A DNA stretch of 64,000 bases from Clostridium sp. (GCA_023663705.1 JAMPGY010000004.1:1-64000), one strand, 5' to 3'; positions 39,436 to 48,996 are shown, counted from the stretch's first letter. Notes: generated by a model not told the origin, from the sequence alone. Numbers and translations: made by a program.

Positions 39436-41202
39436 ATGAAACTGTTGTTCCGTTATATATTGAGTGCTTGGGCTTTCCTATTTGTCGTTGTGTCTGCAGA
39501 TGCACAGGAAAGCACCTTCACACACACCATACAGAAAGGTGAGACCGTGTACTCCATAGCCAAGGTATATGCCGTGGGGGTGGACGACATATATGCGCTC
39601 AATCCCGAAGCACGGCAGGGCATCCGGGCCGGTGCTATTCTCCGCCTGCCGCAGAAGACGAAGACTGGCGTGGGACGCTATCATACGATTGCTTCGGGCG
39701 AAACATTGTATCGCCTGACCCAAAAGTATGGAGTGAGTGCCGAGCGTATCTGTGCGGCCAATCCCGGACTGACCGCCGATAACTTCCGGACCGGCCAGGT
39801 GATAATCATTCCGGACGTGTCGGCAGGGGTGACGGTATCTCAGCCCGTGGCTACCACAGTCCCGGTGGCAGACGCACGTCCGCAGGGACAGTTGCAATCA
39901 GGATGCCGGGATATGCACAAGGTGAAGCGTCGTGAGACGATTTACAGTATAGCCCGGGAATATGGCATTACGGAGGAAGAACTCCGACGGGCCAACGCGG
40001 AGATGAGCAGTCCGGACTACAAATTGAAGAAAGGAACGTTTGTCTGCATTCCTTATCCTGCTCCGAAGACCGGGATTCAGGAGCAACCGGCCAACGATGA
40101 ATTGCTCCCCCGTCCGGTAGGTATCAGGCGGATGCGTCATCTGCGTATGGGGGTGCTTCTGCCGTTTCAGTCCGACGAGTCCAAGGGGGCGCGCATGGTT
40201 GAATACTACCGCGGCCTGTTGCTTGCGGTGGACAGTCTGAAGCAGCAGGGTATATCCGTGGAATCCTATGCTTTCGATTCCGGCAAGACGGCGGCTGACA
40301 TGAAAAAACTCCTGCAGAAAGAAGAACTGACGAAGCTTGATATTGTGTTCGGACCGCTCTATGCCGATCAGACAGCTCCCGTGGCATCGTTCTGTAAAGA
40401 ACACCGTATAAAGTGTGTGGTGCCTTTCACCTCACAGAGTGATGCGCTCTATTCCAGTCCCTCCCTCTATGTGATCAATGCCACCAAGGAGGTGCAGCAT
40501 GAAGAGGTAACAGAGATGATGAAGACCTTGTTTCCCACTCATCAGATAGTGTTGATGGACACTGGAGAGACGGATGAAAACGGACGTAATCTGACAGCCG
40601 GCATCAGGGCGTCGCTCGCACCGGACGGAGCGCGTATCAGTTCGGTGTCTCTGTCGTCTGACGATGCGGCATGGCAAAAGGCGTTCTCGTCCGACAGAAA
40701 GAATCTGATCGTGATGAATTCCTCCTCCATAAAAGCGTTGAACCAGTTGTTTCCCAAACTGAAACGTTTCTCTCAGGAACATGCCACGTACACTTTCAGC
40801 CTGTTGGGCTATCCGGAGTGGCAGACCTACACGTCGTCTCATCTGGACAACTTTTATGCCTTTGATACCTATGTCTATAGTCCGTTCTACCGCAAACCCT
40901 TGTCGGAGGCTTGTCGCCAGCTCGAAAGCAAATATATGTATTGGTTCAAGAGCCCGATGATATCTTCTTATCCGCGCTTCGGTTTGTTGGGCTTCGATAC
41001 CGGATACTTTTTTTTGAAGGGGCTGGCCGATTATGGCAAGGAGGCTTTTGATGAATGTCTGGATCAGATGCAAAGTCCCGACTATCAGCAGTCATTCTGT
41101 TTTCGCCGGGTGAGCAATTGGGGAGGTTTTGTAAACCGGAAAATCAAGTTCATTCACTATATGCCCCAGCAGTCTGTCGACCTAATTGATTTGAGCAAAT
41201 GA
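39436..41202 (+). CDS. LysM and type 1 periplasmic-binding-protein fold protein
   Basis: A 588-residue exported protein: signal peptide ending near VSADAQ, three LysM domains (about 29-72, 80-124 and 155-200; HTIQKGETVYSIAKVY, HTIASGETLYRLTQKYG, HKVKRRETIYSIAREYG), then a PBP1/amino-acid-binding fold (about 230-588, RMGVLLPFQSDESKGARMVE). The LysM part should bind peptidoglycan in the periplasm. The C-terminal fold usually binds small ligands. Conserved in Bacteroidetes without a clear role. Its stop overlaps the start of the PorT-like barrel gene (ATGA), so the two are made together, which suggests a shared envelope function. Confidence 0.85.
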   Translation: MKLLFRYILSAWAFLFVVVSADAQESTFTHTIQKGETVYSIAKVYAVGVDDIYALNPEARQGIRAGAILRLPQKTKTGVGRYHTIASGETLYRLTQKYGVSAERICAANPGLTADNFRTGQVIIIPDVSAGVTVSQPVATTVPVADARPQGQLQSGCRDMHKVKRRETIYSIAREYGITEEELRRANAEMSSPDYKLKKGTFVCIPYPAPKTGIQEQPANDELLPRPVGIRRMRHLRMGVLLPFQSDESKGARMVEYYRGLLLAVDSLKQQGISVESYAFDSGKTAADMKKLLQKEELTKLDIVFGPLYADQTAPVASFCKEHRIKCVVPFTSQSDALYSSPSLYVINATKEVQHEEVTEMMKTLFPTHQIVLMDTGETDENGRNLTAGIRASLAPDGARISSVSLSSDDAAWQKAFSSDRKNLIVMNSSSIKALNQLFPKLKRFSQEHATYTFSLLGYPEWQTYTSSHLDNFYAFDTYVYSPFYRKPLSEACRQLESKYMYWFKSPMISSYPRFGLLGFDTGYFFLKGLADYGKEAFDECLDQMQSPDYQQSFCFRRVSNWGGFVNRKIKFIHYMPQQSVDLIDLSK

Positions 41203-41909
41203 TGAAGACGTCTCTGTGTTGGATTGTTGCTGCGGCGTCGTTGTATATACAGCCCGTGCGGGCGCAGATCGGTGATCGTCGTACTGACTTTGCTGTCGGT
41301 GTGAATGGCGGTTACACGATGAATCAGGTCTCTTTCGATCCGAGCATTAAGCAGACATGGAAGGGGGCGCCCACCTTCGGACTCACCATGCGCTACACGT
41401 GTGAGAAATACTTCAAGAGTCTCTGTGCCATACAGATGGAGGTTAACTATGCCAATTTGGGATGGAAAGAAGTGATTGAGACTTCGACCGACACTTACGA
41501 ACGTGATGTACACTATATCCAGGTGCCTGTTCTTGCCCGCATGGGATGGGGATATGAGCGGAAAGGAGCTATGTTCTACGCAGTGGCCGGTCCGCAGTTG
41601 GGATTTTGTATCGGTGACAGCGACAAGCGTGGAGGTGCATTCAATGAGGAGACTTTGATGCTGCGTCCCAATCATGTGGTGGAGCAATACGACTTGCCGA
41701 TAAAGAATAAGTTTGATTACGGTATCACGGCCGGTTTGGGGGTGGAGCTAAACTGCAAGGCAGGGCATTTCATGCTGGAGGGGCGTTATTATTATGCTTT
41801 AGGTGACATGTTCGGCAACGGCAAGAAGGATGTCTTCGGTCGTTCGGCCAACGGCGCCATCGTGGCCAAACTCACCTATCTGATAGACGTGATCCGAACC
41901 AAGAGGTGA
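41199..41909 (+). CDS. PorT-family outer-membrane beta-barrel protein
   Basis: A 236-residue protein with a signal peptide (to about VRAQ) and an eight-strand-type outer-membrane barrel (OMP_b-brl_2): VGVNGGYTMNQVSFDP, LTMRYTCEKYF, MEVNYANLGW, HYIQVPVLARMGWG, YAVAGPQLGF and FMLEGRYYYALGDMFG. It resembles the PorT-like group, one member of which is needed for T9SS in Porphyromonas. Whether this one is PorT itself or a relative cannot be settled here. The ATG overlaps the stop of the LysM/PBP1 gene by 4 bp, supporting this start over the second ATG. Confidence 0.78.
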   Translation: MMKTSLCWIVAAASLYIQPVRAQIGDRRTDFAVGVNGGYTMNQVSFDPSIKQTWKGAPTFGLTMRYTCEKYFKSLCAIQMEVNYANLGWKEVIETSTDTYERDVHYIQVPVLARMGWGYERKGAMFYAVAGPQLGFCIGDSDKRGGAFNEETLMLRPNHVVEQYDLPIKNKFDYGITAGLGVELNCKAGHFMLEGRYYYALGDMFGNGKKDVFGRSANGAIVAKLTYLIDVIRTKR

Positions 41910-41920
41910 TATATGTACAA

Positions 41921-41968
41921 GACCGACGTTTTACACCTTATTGTATAACGCAGTGTAAAACGCCGGTC
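41921..41968. terminator. bidirectional hairpin terminator
   Basis: Sixteen-base arms with one mismatch: GACCGACGTTTTACAC (41921-41936) and GTGTAAAACGCCGGTC (41953-41968), between convergent genes ending at 41909 and 41998. Confidence 0.8.
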
Positions 41969-41997
41969 GAGGTTATGATATAAAAAATCCCACAATC

Positions 41998-42453
41998 TTA
42001 GCGCAAGCGGTCGAGCGAACGTACAATCAGCTCGTCTCTCATTATACAGCGGAAAGCGAGATAGTCCAAAATCAATGCGATGGCAGGAAACGACGTGGTC
42101 CACGAAAGAGTGAACGAAGCGTTGAGCTCCTTACCGATCAGATATACCATAGCTCCGTAGGCAATGTAGTATCCGATGAGCAGCAAGCCGGTGAAGATGC
42201 ACAGACGCACTTGCAACATGCGGCGTTTGAAAAGAAAGATGTTTGCCAACGCCAATATGCCGCTCAGCACAAGCAGTACGAGCATGGCCCATGGGGCAAA
42301 TGACTTGTCTCCTTCGGGAGTGGTCAGCCACAGATTGTTCATCTCTGCCACAATGTTGCCATCTCGGGTGAACACGCCTGCAGCCAATGAAGCACCGGCC
42401 AGGCACAAAACAGCAATGAGAAGCAGGTAGACAGACTGGATGCGCTGTATCAT
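41998..42453 (-). CDS. DUF4293 family membrane protein
   Basis: A 151-residue protein with four membrane helices (about 1-23, 48-70, 78-100 and 108-140), matching the DUF4293 family of Bacteroidetes. The start is ATG 42453 (MIQRIQSVYLLLIAVLCLAG), 4 bp after the stop of the omega-like gene; the open frame extends upstream across that gene. Third gene of the bamD-omega-DUF4293 unit, a common Bacteroidetes order. Function unknown. Confidence 0.82.
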   Translation of the reverse strand: MIQRIQSVYLLLIAVLCLAGASLAAGVFTRDGNIVAEMNNLWLTTPEGDKSFAPWAMLVLLVLSGILALANIFLFKRRMLQVRLCIFTGLLLIGYYIAYGAMVYLIGKELNASFTLSWTTSFPAIALILDYLAFRCIMRDELIVRSLDRLR

Positions 42454-42457
42454 GGCT

Positions 42458-42799
42458 TTAGTCCAAACTGTTTTCTGCGGCTTCGCGGGCCGGATTGCGG
42501 AAATAAACCTTATCCTCAATGAATTCCTGTGTGGCAATCAGTGTGGGTTTCGGCAACTTTTCGTAGTAGCGCGAAATCTCAATCTGTTCGCGGTTCTCAA
42601 ACACCTCGTCCAAATTGTCGCTTACAGAGGCAAATTCCTGCAACTTCTTCGACAGTTCGCTCTTGATGTCAACGGAAATCTGATTGGCACGTTTGCCAAT
42701 GATGGCCACACTTTCATAAATGTTTCCGGTTTCTTCACACAGATTCATGATGTCACGCGTCACCGTGTTCGTAGGTGCATTTGTTTTCTTGTAATCCAT
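42458..42799 (-). CDS. rpoZ: RNA polymerase omega (Rpb6-like) subunit
   Basis: A 113-residue protein of the Bacteroidetes omega/Rpb6-like family: VTRDIMNLCEETGNIYESVA, IIGKRANQISVDIKSELSKK and EFIEDKVYFRNPAREAAENS. Omega helps assemble RNA polymerase by holding beta-prime. The start is ATG 42799 (MDYKKTNAPTNTVTRD), 10 bp after the bamD stop; a longer frame would overlap bamD. The symbol follows the usual Bacteroidetes annotation, as identity to proteobacterial omega is low. Confidence 0.82.
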   Translation of the reverse strand: MDYKKTNAPTNTVTRDIMNLCEETGNIYESVAIIGKRANQISVDIKSELSKKLQEFASVSDNLDEVFENREQIEISRYYEKLPKPTLIATQEFIEDKVYFRNPAREAAENSLD

Positions 42800-42809
42800 A
42801 ATAATATGT

Positions 42810-43643
42810 TTATTTGCTATTTTCAACTATCTTTTGCGAGGAAGCTAAAATACGTGCGGCTTCCTTCATGTATTTTGATTCGGGATACTCGTTGACAAAA
42901 CCGTAGTATTCATCGATGGTGTTGCGGTAGCGATCCAGTCGCTTGTCCTCCACGCTCTGTGCGGCCAATTGATATTTGGCCCGCAACACCAGGATGGCAA
43001 ATTCCTCGCGCCGTTCCGCACTGGCATACGGATAGTCGCGCAATGCGTTTTCGGCCGTCACGATGCAGGCCTCATAGTTGCTGCCGCCCGAGGTGCAGTT
43101 GCCCATGTAGCTGCCCAGATCATAGTAAAGCTTGGCCGCATTATACTCTTTGATTACCAGAATGTCCTGGAGCGAGAAAATCATTTCTTGCGTACGGTCT
43201 TTCAGCGGGGTATAGGGATAGTAGTCCAAAAAAATCTGAAACTCTTCGATGGCTGTCAGTGTGCCGCTTTGATCCAGTCGCGGATCGGGCACACCTTCGT
43301 AGAGCGAGCGTCCGCAATAGAAGCGGGCATATTCGGCATAGATCCCTTTGGGATACGATTGATAGTATTTCTTGAAATAAGAGGACGCGGTATCGTAGTT
43401 GCCGGCTCGATATTCCGACATAGCCAGCAGGTACAGTGATTCCTCGCCCCGTGCAGTACCCTTCATGATGGACAGAAGGTCGCCCAGCAACGTGGATGCC
43501 CGGCTGTATTGCCCTTTCACAAAGCAAGCCTTGGCAAATTCGTATTTATATTCATAATCAGTCGTTTTGAGAACACTGGTATATTCGTTGCAGGACGACA
43601 GCAGACATATACAGCCCAACAAAACTAAAACTACTTTCTTCAT
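42810..43643 (-). CDS. bamD: outer-membrane assembly lipoprotein BamD
   Basis: A 277-residue lipoprotein. Signal peptide with lipobox LLSSC, then TPR-like repeats over the whole length: YEFAKACFVKGQYSRASTLL, YLLAMSEYRAGNYDTASSYF, FYCGRSLYEGVPDPRLDQSG and EEFQIFLDYYPYTPL. BamD is the essential lipoprotein partner of BamA in folding outer-membrane barrels. The start is ATG 43643 (MKKVVLVLLGCICLLSSC); seven upstream codons are open but precede no signal. First gene of the unit, with its own promoter. Confidence 0.9.
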   Translation of the reverse strand: MKKVVLVLLGCICLLSSCNEYTSVLKTTDYEYKYEFAKACFVKGQYSRASTLLGDLLSIMKGTARGEESLYLLAMSEYRAGNYDTASSYFKKYYQSYPKGIYAEYARFYCGRSLYEGVPDPRLDQSGTLTAIEEFQIFLDYYPYTPLKDRTQEMIFSLQDILVIKEYNAAKLYYDLGSYMGNCTSGGSNYEACIVTAENALRDYPYASAERREEFAILVLRAKYQLAAQSVEDKRLDRYRNTIDEYYGFVNEYPESKYMKEAARILASSQKIVENSK

Positions 43644-43661
43644 TGCATGCAAATTGAGGCA

Positions 43662-43692
43662 CAAAATTATGGTTTTTCAGCGACTTTTCCAA
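43662..43692 (-). promoter_or_regulatory. promoter of the bamD unit
   Basis: Minus strand: TTG (43690-43692), 20 nt, TAATTTTG (43662-43669), about 18 bp upstream of ATG 43643. The longer bamD frame would start inside it. Confidence 0.62.
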
Positions 43693-43754
43693 TTAAACGA
43701 TGTTTTTAAATGCTAAAACTAATGCGAAATAAAGTGTGCGGGAAGTATTTTCGT

Positions 43755-43762
43755 TAAATTTG
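43755..43762 (+). promoter_or_regulatory. -7 promoter box for uvrB
   Basis: TAAATTTG, a full match, 29 bp before the ATG at 43792. Confidence 0.55.
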
Positions 43763-43791
43763 CATCGTTTAATTTAGAAGAAGCGGTAGTT

Positions 43792-45822
43792 ATGTCGGAA
43801 TTTGAATTGGTTGCGGATTACAAACCCACGGGAGATCAGCCCGAGGCGATAGACCAATTGACTCAGGGTGTGCTTGAGGGCACGCCGGCGCAGACATTAT
43901 TGGGTGTCACCGGTTCGGGCAAAACCTTCACCATCGCCAATGTAATTAAAAATGTGAATAAGCCCACCCTGATACTCAGTCACAACAAAACTTTGGCAGC
44001 CCAGTTATACGGTGAGTTCAAGAGTTTTTTTCCTCACAATGCCGTCGAGTATTATGTATCTTATTACGATTATTATCAGCCGGAGGCTTATATTCCCTCC
44101 ACCGATACATATATCGAGAAAGATCTGGCCATCAATGACGAGATAGACAAGTTGCGTCTGGCGGCTACTTCGGCCTTGCTTTCCGGCCGGAAGGACGTGG
44201 TGGTAGTGTCGTCCGTGAGTTGCATCTACGGCATGGGCAATCCGTCGGCTTTTTACGACAATGTGATTGCTTTGCAACGTGGCAAACTGTTGGACCGGAA
44301 TGTCTTTCTGCGCCGTTTGGTGGACAGCCTGTATGTGCGCAACGACTTGGAACTGAACCGTGGAAACTTCCGGGTGAAGGGTGACACGGTGGATATTTAT
44401 CTGGCTTATTCGGATAATCTGCTCCGCGTCACTTTCTGGGACGATGAGATTGATACCATCGAGGAGGTAGATCCGGTGAGCTGCATGCGCCTGGGTACCT
44501 TTGAGGAATACCGCATCTATCCGGCCAATCTGTTTATGACTACCAAAGAGGCCACACTTCGGGCCATTCATCAGATAGAGGATGACCTGAGTGCTCAGGT
44601 GGAGTATTTCCGTGAGATAGGTAAGCCCTATGAAGCCAAGCGCCTCTACGAGCGTGTCACCTACGACATGGAGATGATGCGCGAGTTGGGACACTGTAGC
44701 GGTATCGAGAACTATTCGCGCTATTTCGATGGTCGTGAGGCCGGAACGCGTCCTTATTGTCTGCTTGATTTTTTTCCGGACGATTTCCTTATCGTGATAG
44801 ACGAGAGCCACGTGTCGGTGCCGCAGATCAACGCCATGTATGGCGGCGACCGTGCCCGCAAGCAGAATCTGGTGGAATACGGATTCCGTCTGCCGGCAGC
44901 CATGGACAACCGTCCGCTCAAGTTCGAGGAGTTTCAGCAGATGGCGCGTCAGGTCATTTATGTGTCGGCCACACCGGCGGACTATGAGTTGCAGCAGAGC
45001 GAAGGTGTCGTGGTGGAGCAGGTGATTCGTCCAACGGGACTGCTTGATCCCGTGATAGAGGTGAGACCCAGTATGAATCAGGTGGACGATCTGATGGAAG
45101 AGATACAGCTGCGGGTGGAGAAGGACGAACGCGTACTGGTGACCACGCTCACCAAGCGCATGGCCGAGGAACTGACGGACTATCTGATGAAGAACGGCAT
45201 CCGCACCAATTATATCCACAGTGATGTGGACACGTTGGAGCGTGTGCAGATTATGGACGACCTGCGTGCCGGACGCTTTGACGTGTTGGTGGGGGTCAAC
45301 CTGTTGCGTGAGGGATTGGATTTGCCCGAAGTGTCGTTGGTGGCCATATTGGATGCCGACAAAGAAGGCTTTCTGCGTTCCCATCGCTCGCTGACTCAGA
45401 CTGTCGGGCGTGCGGCCCGCAACGTGAACGGCAAGGCCATCATGTATGCCGACCGTATCACGGACAGCATGCGTAAGACGATAGACGAAACCAACCGCCG
45501 CCGCGAGAAGCAGTTGCACTACAACGAGGAACACGGCATCACACCGCAGCAGATACGCAAGGCGCGGAAAATGGCGGATCTGATAGCCGGCAATGCCGCT
45601 GCCTCCCAGGCGGAGGCACGCCCCTACATCGGGGAGGAAACCGTAAGCGTGGCTGCCGATCCGATTGTGGAATACATGAGTCGTCCGCAACTGGAGAAGA
45701 GCATCGAGCGCACTCGCAAGCTGATGCAGGAGGCGGCCAAGAAGCTCGACTTCATCCAGGCCGCTCAGTATCGCGACGAGATGTTGCGTATGGAGGAGAT
45801 GCTGAAGAGCAAGCCGGAGTAG
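43792..45822 (+). CDS. uvrB: excinuclease ABC subunit B
   Basis: A 676-residue UvrB of normal length. Helicase-like damage-verification subunit of nucleotide excision repair. Walker A GVTGSGKTFTIANV (about residue 37), the beta-hairpin YYDYYQPEAYIP that probes for lesions, the Walker B region IVIDESHVSVPQ, helicase motifs VLVGVNLLREGLDLPEV and QTVGRAARNVNGK, and a C-terminal UVR domain (about 635-676) that binds UvrC. Works with UvrA (27437-30238). Own promoter; divergent from bamD. Confidence 0.96.
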   Translation: MSEFELVADYKPTGDQPEAIDQLTQGVLEGTPAQTLLGVTGSGKTFTIANVIKNVNKPTLILSHNKTLAAQLYGEFKSFFPHNAVEYYVSYYDYYQPEAYIPSTDTYIEKDLAINDEIDKLRLAATSALLSGRKDVVVVSSVSCIYGMGNPSAFYDNVIALQRGKLLDRNVFLRRLVDSLYVRNDLELNRGNFRVKGDTVDIYLAYSDNLLRVTFWDDEIDTIEEVDPVSCMRLGTFEEYRIYPANLFMTTKEATLRAIHQIEDDLSAQVEYFREIGKPYEAKRLYERVTYDMEMMRELGHCSGIENYSRYFDGREAGTRPYCLLDFFPDDFLIVIDESHVSVPQINAMYGGDRARKQNLVEYGFRLPAAMDNRPLKFEEFQQMARQVIYVSATPADYELQQSEGVVVEQVIRPTGLLDPVIEVRPSMNQVDDLMEEIQLRVEKDERVLVTTLTKRMAEELTDYLMKNGIRTNYIHSDVDTLERVQIMDDLRAGRFDVLVGVNLLREGLDLPEVSLVAILDADKEGFLRSHRSLTQTVGRAARNVNGKAIMYADRITDSMRKTIDETNRRREKQLHYNEEHGITPQQIRKARKMADLIAGNAAASQAEARPYIGEETVSVAADPIVEYMSRPQLEKSIERTRKLMQEAAKKLDFIQAAQYRDEMLRMEEMLKSKPE

Positions 45823-45845
45823 ATCCGGCATTCAGGAAATCCGGA

Positions 45846-46382
45846 CTACTGCATGAGTTGCATGCGGTAGCCCAGACGGTAAAGCTGCACGGCTATGCCG
45901 GCCAGATAAAGTTGGTGCAGGCAGGCCACATAGAGGCGGAAGGCTTCCGGGGTGCCCGGTTCCGCAGCTTGGTGGCGCAGGCGGTTGTACACCCGTGAGG
46001 CGCATTCGGCTACCAGTTTTTCCGTGTCATCGTAGTCCTTATCCCGAAGACCGAGCACGCATCCGCGCACATATTCGTCCAGACAGTCGTAGCCCCGTTT
46101 GTCGCGCATGTAGGCATACACATCGGCCATGTTGGCATAGATTTGCCAGTCCTCATCCCAGAACTTGGCCATGGCCATCCCCACATACATCATCCAGCCC
46201 AGCGACACTTTGGGGTAGGCGTTGAACTCGCGTATGCCGTCCGGCAGGTAGGCGTTGGCAATCTGTTCCCACTTCCCGTCCAGATCCGGACAATCGGGTT
46301 GCCGTTCGTCCATCTGTCCGAGGCTACGCAGATAGTGTTGCAGATCCTTCTGTATATCGTTCTCAAAAGTCAAGTCTTCCAT
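45846..46382 (-). CDS. DUF5063-like conserved protein
   Basis: A 178-residue soluble, mostly helical protein with GWMMYVGMAMAKFWDEDW, MADVYAYMRDKRGYDCLDEY and many Tyr and Trp residues. It resembles DUF5063-type Bacteroidetes proteins, but the match is by general pattern. No signal peptide or catalytic motif was seen. It starts 1 bp after the patB-type stop, so it is the last gene of the DUF3737-MATE-PatB run. Function unknown. Confidence 0.6.
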   Translation of the reverse strand: MEDLTFENDIQKDLQHYLRSLGQMDERQPDCPDLDGKWEQIANAYLPDGIREFNAYPKVSLGWMMYVGMAMAKFWDEDWQIYANMADVYAYMRDKRGYDCLDEYVRGCVLGLRDKDYDDTEKLVAECASRVYNRLRHQAAEPGTPEAFRLYVACLHQLYLAGIAVQLYRLGYRMQLMQ

Positions 46383-46383
46383 T

Positions 46384-47544
46384 TTATAGCTTGTTTATGA
46401 AGTTTGCCAATCGTTTCAGGCCTTCGGCCAGCACGCTGCGCGGACAGGCGATGTTGATGCGCATGAAGCCTTCCGTGCCGTACATGCTGCCGGCGTTGAG
46501 CCAGAGTCCGGCTTCATTCATGAGCCGTTGTTCCATTTCTTCGGACGACATGCCGGTTTTCCGGCAGTCCACCCACACCAAATACGTCCCTTCCAATGGG
46601 AATACCGGATAGTCGGGCAGATGCTTTGCGAAGAAGTCGCACAGCAGACGGTAGTTGTCTTCCAGATAGACGAGCAGGGCTTGCAGCCAGTCCTCTCCCT
46701 TTCCGTAGGCGGCGATGAGTGCTTCCACGCCGAAAGGATTCACGTCGCACACCTCGTTGATGTTGATGGCGCGGTCGATGCGTGCCCGCATGTCTTCGTC
46801 GGCCGCAACGATATTGGCAATCTGCAGTCCGGCTATGTTGAAAGCTTTGGAGGGAGAGTTGCAGGTGACGCTGTGGCTTAGGAACTCCTCGCTGATGGAG
46901 GCAAAGGGCGTGTAGGGGTGTCCCGGGAACGTCAGTTCGCAGTGAATCTCATCGGCAATTACCGTCACCCCGTGGCGCATGCAGATGTCGCCCAGACGCG
47001 TCAGTTCCTCGCGTGTCCACACCCTTCCGGCCGGATTGTGGGGGTTGCATAGCAACAGCAACCGTGCCTTGGGGTCGGCTGCCGTGCGCTCCAAGGCATC
47101 ATAGTCCATGCGGTAGGTGCCGTTTTCGTTGATAAGCGGGCAGTCGGCCACTTCGCAACCGTTGTTGCGGATGGAAGAGAAGAAGCAGTTGTAGACGGGT
47201 GTCTGTAGAATCACCTTGTCGCCTGTTGTGGTCAATGCTTTGATGACGGCGGAGAGCGCCGGCACCACACCGCTGGTGTAGATAATCATGTCTCTGGTTA
47301 TCGTATGCCAGTCGTGACGGCGGGCAAACCACGAGATGATGGCCTCGTAGTATCGTTCGGGCACCTTCGTGTAGCCGAATATGCCGTGCTCCACGCGTTG
47401 GCGCAAAGTCTCGATAATTTCGGGGGCCGTGCGGAAGTCCATGTCGGCCACCCAAAGGGGCAGTATCGAATCGTCGGTGGCACTGTCCCATTTATAAGAG
47501 TTGGTTCCTTTGCGGGGGATAATTTCGTCAAAGTTGTAGTTCAT
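46384..47544 (-). CDS. PatB/MalY-type PLP-dependent C-S lyase (aminotransferase class I/II fold)
   Basis: A 386-residue PLP enzyme. PLP-binding landmarks: TSGVVPALSAVIKAL, CNPHNPAGRVWT, ADEIHCELTFPG, and Lys233 in NSPSKAFNIAGLQ. The N-terminal DEIIPRKGTNSYKWD and WVADMDF are typical of the MalY/PatB group, which cleaves cystathionine or cysteine conjugates to thiol, pyruvate and ammonia. Cytoplasmic. It sits between the MATE transporter (24 bp upstream) and the DUF5063-like gene (1 bp downstream). The true substrate may differ from cystathionine. Confidence 0.88.
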   Translation of the reverse strand: MNYNFDEIIPRKGTNSYKWDSATDDSILPLWVADMDFRTAPEIIETLRQRVEHGIFGYTKVPERYYEAIISWFARRHDWHTITRDMIIYTSGVVPALSAVIKALTTTGDKVILQTPVYNCFFSSIRNNGCEVADCPLINENGTYRMDYDALERTAADPKARLLLLCNPHNPAGRVWTREELTRLGDICMRHGVTVIADEIHCELTFPGHPYTPFASISEEFLSHSVTCNSPSKAFNIAGLQIANIVAADEDMRARIDRAININEVCDVNPFGVEALIAAYGKGEDWLQALLVYLEDNYRLLCDFFAKHLPDYPVFPLEGTYLVWVDCRKTGMSSEEMEQRLMNEAGLWLNAGSMYGTEGFMRINIACPRSVLAEGLKRLANFINKL

Positions 47545-47568
47545 GCGCTTTAGTTGTTTGAATCCGTA

Positions 47569-48996
47569 TTATGCTAATGTCTTAATCCATCTTTCGCGAT
47601 AAAGGCGGACAAGGAAAATGATACCCCTGAAACACAATTCGATGCACATGGCAATCCACACGCCGTGTAGTCCGAATACCGGAGCAAGCAGAGCGGCCAA
47701 GGTGAGCCGGACAGCCCAGATGCTCAACAGGTTCATGCAACAGGGAATGAGCGTGTCACCTGCCCCGACAAACACACCGTAGGCCACGATGGAGGCAGCA
47801 AACATCGGTTCGGCAAAAGCTTCGGTGCGTAGTGCCGTTACGCCCAGTGTGCGTACAGCAGTATCGGGCGTGAAGAATGCCATCATTTGAGGGGCAAACA
47901 GAAACATCACCCCGCCCATCACACTCATGATGGCCATGCCTGCATACACGGAGATGCGGGCAAAACGCCGTGTCAACTCGCGGCGTTTGGCTCCGATGCT
48001 CTGTCCCACTAAGGTGGTGGCTGCCTCGGCTATCCCGTAGCCGGGCATGTAGCAGAGGCTTTCCGCCGTGATGGCAAAAGCATTGGCTGCGATGGCCGCG
48101 GTGCCCAACGGAGCCACGATGACCGTGGTCAGGATTTGTGCGCCGCATAGGATGGCGTGCTCTCCGCCCATGGGCAGGCCGATGTGGAGTGCGCGTTTCA
48201 GGCAATCCTTGCGCAGGCGGAAACTACCGGACGTGTGAGCCAGATGCAGTTCGGGCGAGCGGAACCACAGATAGCTGAGCATAGCCGTCAGCGTGACGGC
48301 TTCGGCCAGTAGTGTGCCTACGGCGGCTCCCTCCACACCCCATCCCGCACCGGGGACTGTGAGTGACAGGCTGGCTACGTGGACCGTACGGGTGGGGAAG
48401 ATGAGCAGCGCATTGAACACCACATCGAGCAGGCACATGACAGCATTGAGCACCCCCGGCACTATCATGTTGCCGCTACACCTCAGCATGCCGCCGGCCA
48501 GATGATTGATTTGAAAGATGGGGAGGGAGAGGGCAAAGATGCAGAAATAGGACGTGGCATTGGCCGCAATGTCCGATCCGCCACCCAACCAGCCGGGCAA
48601 CGGACGGCTGATGGCGCATCCCGCCAGCATGAGCAGGATACTGAACGACAGTGTCGCCACAAAAGATTGTCGCAACACTGTCCTTGCTTTTTCATTATCA
48701 CCGGCACCTATGTGGTGGGCCACCTGTACCGAGAAGCCGGTCCCTGCAGACGAACATAGCCCCCAGAAGAGCCATGTGGTGGTGGAAACCAAACCGATGG
48801 AGGCGGAGGCCGCAGCACCCAGACTGCCCACCATGGCTGCGTCGATATATTGCATGGCGATGGATGAAACCTGCGCTATGATGGAGGGCAGACTAAGCAT
48901 GAGCGTCAGCCGTAGCTGTTCGCGGGTGGCCATGGGCCGACCGGTTCGGATGAGTGACAGCAGGTCGTTCTTACTTTGTTTTTTTTCTATGGCCAT
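47569..48996 (-). CDS. MATE family efflux transporter
   Basis: A 475-residue protein with twelve membrane helices in two six-helix bundles of the MATE fold. Landmarks: LTLMLSLPSIIAQVSSIAMQ, DAAMVGSLGAAASASIG, GMLRCSGNMIVPG in bundle 1 and GYGIAEAATTLVGQSIGAKR and GVFVGAGDTLIP in bundle 2. MATE proteins export drugs or metabolites against Na+ or H+. It lies 26 bp after the DUF3737 gene and 24 bp before the PatB-type gene, so it is part of one run. Whether it exports a thiol product of the lyase is a guess. Confidence 0.9.
   Translation of the reverse strand: MAIEKKQSKNDLLSLIRTGRPMATREQLRLTLMLSLPSIIAQVSSIAMQYIDAAMVGSLGAAASASIGLVSTTTWLFWGLCSSAGTGFSVQVAHHIGAGDNEKARTVLRQSFVATLSFSILLMLAGCAISRPLPGWLGGGSDIAANATSYFCIFALSLPIFQINHLAGGMLRCSGNMIVPGVLNAVMCLLDVVFNALLIFPTRTVHVASLSLTVPGAGWGVEGAAVGTLLAEAVTLTAMLSYLWFRSPELHLAHTSGSFRLRKDCLKRALHIGLPMGGEHAILCGAQILTTVIVAPLGTAAIAANAFAITAESLCYMPGYGIAEAATTLVGQSIGAKRRELTRRFARISVYAGMAIMSVMGGVMFLFAPQMMAFFTPDTAVRTLGVTALRTEAFAEPMFAASIVAYGVFVGAGDTLIPCCMNLLSIWAVRLTLAALLAPVFGLHGVWIAMCIELCFRGIIFLVRLYRERWIKTLA

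Noticed and set aside
44005-45831. 608-codon open frame on the minus strand
   Set aside because: Antisense to uvrB; no motif and His/Leu-rich shadow composition.
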